DNA of 5,576 bases. Source: Tissierella_A sp964489715. GTDB taxonomy: Bacteria; Bacillota; Clostridia; Tissierellales; Tissierellaceae. The DNA lies in contig CAZBAK010000077.1 in the NCBI GenBank assembly GCA_964489715.1, forward strand, positions 1 through 5,576, given 5' to 3'. The position numbers and the translations under genes are program-made. The notes under the pieces were generated by a model. It did no database searches. It was given only the letters and a program-made list of their open reading frames with translations, and was not told where the DNA came from. Of the stretch, positions 5,218 through 5,576 are shown one piece after another (positions within the stretch are counted from its first letter, which is position 1; each line of letters opens with the position of its first letter).

Positions 5218-5576
5218 GTGGGTGAGTTATTAAGTATCTTTGGAATATTTTTTCGCATGGGTGCATTTACCTTTGGAGGAGGTTATGCGATGCTTCCAAT
5301 TATTCAAGAGGAAATAGTGGACAAAAGAGGCTGGGCAACAAATGATGAAATCATTGATTATTATGCAATAGGACAATCTACACCTGGAATCATAGCAATA
5401 AATACAGCAACATTTATAGGATATAAGAGAAAGGGAGTAGTAGGATCTGTAGCTGCAACTTTAGGAATGGTTACTCCTTCACTTATAATCATAAGTTTAA
5501 TAGCAAATTTCTTTAAAGAATTTCAAAACTATGAAATTGTTCAGCAGGCTTTTAATGCTATTCAAATAGTAGTTGG
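5218..5576 (+). CDS. CHR-family (chromate-type) transporter, 5' part
   Basis: The first 119 residues of a membrane transporter of the chromate ion transporter (CHR) family are present; the gene runs off the right edge. Family hallmarks are the N-terminal FRMGAFTFGGGYAMLP (about residues 12-28) followed by IIQEEIVDKRGW, and the GQSTPGIIAINTATFIGY block (about 60-77). Hydrophobic segments are seen at about 86-101 and near the start. The GTG start is set by AGGAGG seven bases upstream. Clostridia usually have short single-domain CHR proteins of about 180-200 residues, often as an adjacent pair, so a second copy may follow off the edge. Many such proteins have never been shown to move chromate; the real substrate here is unknown. 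No other chromate-resistance gene is visible nearby. Confidence 0.93.
   Translation, partial: MGELLSIFGIFFRMGAFTFGGGYAMLPIIQEEIVDKRGWATNDEIIDYYAIGQSTPGIIAINTATFIGYKRKGVVGSVAATLGMVTPSLIIISLIANFFKEFQNYEIVQQAFNAIQIVV

Noticed and set aside
5042..5266. Minus-strand frame across the DUF898-transporter junction
   Set aside because: Antisense to two coupled real genes; no ribosome-binding site or family match.
1..5576. CRISPR array, tRNA, rRNA or insertion sequence
   Set aside because: No regularly spaced repeats, no cloverleaf or rRNA sequence and no transposase were seen on either strand.

Overview
The window is an AT-rich (roughly one-third GC by eye) stretch of a low-GC Gram-positive genome, most likely an anaerobic member of the Clostridia/Tissierellia. 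Support comes from AGA- and ATA-rich codon use, strong purine-rich Shine-Dalgarno sites, some TTG and GTG starts, and the split glycine decarboxylase gene (gcvPB) followed by a dihydrolipoyl dehydrogenase. I cannot fix the genus from the sequence alone.

Left part (1-2248): the 3' half of gcvPB and a complete lpdA form the end of a glycine cleavage (or reverse, glycine-synthesising) operon whose earlier genes lie off the left edge. It closes with a 36-bp perfect palindrome that acts as a terminator. A stand-alone PAP2-family membrane phosphatase (2279-2881) follows. Between it and the convergent regulator gene lies a 176-bp gap holding an unusually GC-rich patch that can fold in mutually exclusive ways and ends in a hairpin plus T4. 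It is a candidate structured RNA or an elaborate terminator region.

Middle part (3058-4835): a Crp/Fnr-family regulator on the minus strand is divergent from a 94-residue small protein, which is followed by a complete FtnA-type ferritin with all ferroxidase residues and a clear terminator. The divergent region carries three copies of a 12-bp sequence arranged as a large inverted repeat plus a tandem repeat, a likely operator. The small protein and the ferritin each have upstream the same two-block motif, AGTGTTTTAA then TGGGTAAA. It matches the promoter pattern of the general-stress sigma factor SigB (GTTTAA, 12-15 bp, GGGTAT). This suggests a small stress and iron-storage module with two levels of control. 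The small protein resembles the C-terminal domain of ABC-transporter ATPases without the ATPase.

Right part (4869-5576): a two-repeat DUF898 membrane protein is tightly coupled to a CHR-family (chromate-type) transporter gene that runs off the right edge. The transporter's ribosome-binding site is the last two sense codons of the DUF898 gene.

Most genes are ordinary members of known families. The parts worth a second look are the twin SigB-like promoters, the detached ABC-type C-terminal domain, the structured intergenic patch, and the triplicated operator-like repeat.
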